Shown here: one piece after another, positions 6,083 through 6,200 of the stretch | Layout of the letters: each line of letters begins with the position of its first letter | Numbering within the stretch: position 1 is the stretch's first letter | NCBI GenBank assembly: GCA_030589835.1 | Contig: JAUUZS010000272.1 | Span: 1 to 6,200 of the forward strand | Source: Cyclobacteriaceae bacterium | Lineage (GTDB): Bacteria; Bacteroidota; Bacteroidia; Cytophagales; Cyclobacteriaceae | Length of the DNA stretch: 6,200 nucleotides | Direction of reading: 5' to 3' | The notes under the pieces: model-generated | Database searches by the model: none | What the model saw: the letters and a program-made list of their open reading frames with translations, nothing else | What the model was told of the DNA's origin: nothing | Made by a program: the position numbers and the translations under genes

Positions 6083-6196
6083 CTACATCTCCATTTTTAA
6101 ATTATAATCTGCGGAATGCTTCCCTGATCCTGCAATTACAAAGAAGATCGATAATAATAGAACTATACCCGCTTCTGCTAAATTCTGAGGATTCAT
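6083..6196 (-). CDS. Possible small membrane peptide or C-terminal end of a gene leaving the window
   Basis: A 37-residue minus-strand frame from an ATG at 6194-6196 to a TAG at 6083-6085. It has an Asn/Gln/Glu-containing start (MNPQNLAEAG), one membrane helix (IVLLLSIFFVIAG) and a short polar tail. The frame stays open to the window edge, so it may be the tail of a longer protein. No family is recognised. It is listed because its layout of head, helix and tail is protein-like and it shares its strand with the 60-residue ORF 118 bp downstream. Confidence 0.25.
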   Translation of the reverse strand: MNPQNLAEAGIVLLLSIFFVIAGSGKHSADYNLKMEM

Positions 6197-6200
6197 GACA

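Overview
The window looks like a chromosomal segment from a member of the Bacteroidota. It is AT-rich. Start codons lack clear Shine-Dalgarno sequences and are preceded by A/T-rich leaders. The protein families, such as an alpha/beta hydrolase of the OsmC-fusion type and a PAP2 protein ending in an aromatic-Phe tail, are common in that phylum. Genus cannot be read from the sequence.

Layout. Positions 1-321 (+) carry the C-terminal third of a thioredoxin reductase, closed by a textbook terminator at 351-381. Directly behind it, at 408-725 (+), is an in-frame remnant that matches only the extreme C-terminus of GH38 alpha-mannosidases; the catalytic part is absent, so I call it a pseudogene. At 842-1525 (+) is a 227-residue protein with one membrane helix and a CBS-like C-terminal half. 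The plus-strand genes then meet the minus-strand genes at 1526-1706. This convergent spacer is filled by a GC-rich hairpin and by a palindromic array of about four 20-bp units with a perfect 19-bp stem. On the minus strand follow an alpha/beta hydrolase (1707-2498) that lacks its usual OsmC partner domain, a membrane-anchored single-domain glutamate-synthase-like flavoprotein with a 3Fe-4S cysteine motif (2680-4248), and a secreted or envelope PAP2 phosphatase (4628-5506). The last 690 bases hold no secure gene, only two small possible membrane-peptide ORFs on the minus strand.

How the genes relate. Spacers of about 120-380 bp separate the genes, and no tight operon is visible. Thioredoxin reductase, the hydrolase and the GOGAT-like flavoprotein are general redox or housekeeping functions; nothing links them into one pathway. 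I found no defence system, CRISPR array, tRNA, rRNA, transposase or phage gene. The items most worth a second look are the repeat array, the GH38 remnant, the CBS-like membrane protein and the OsmC-less hydrolase. I do not see convincing evidence for a new multi-gene system here.
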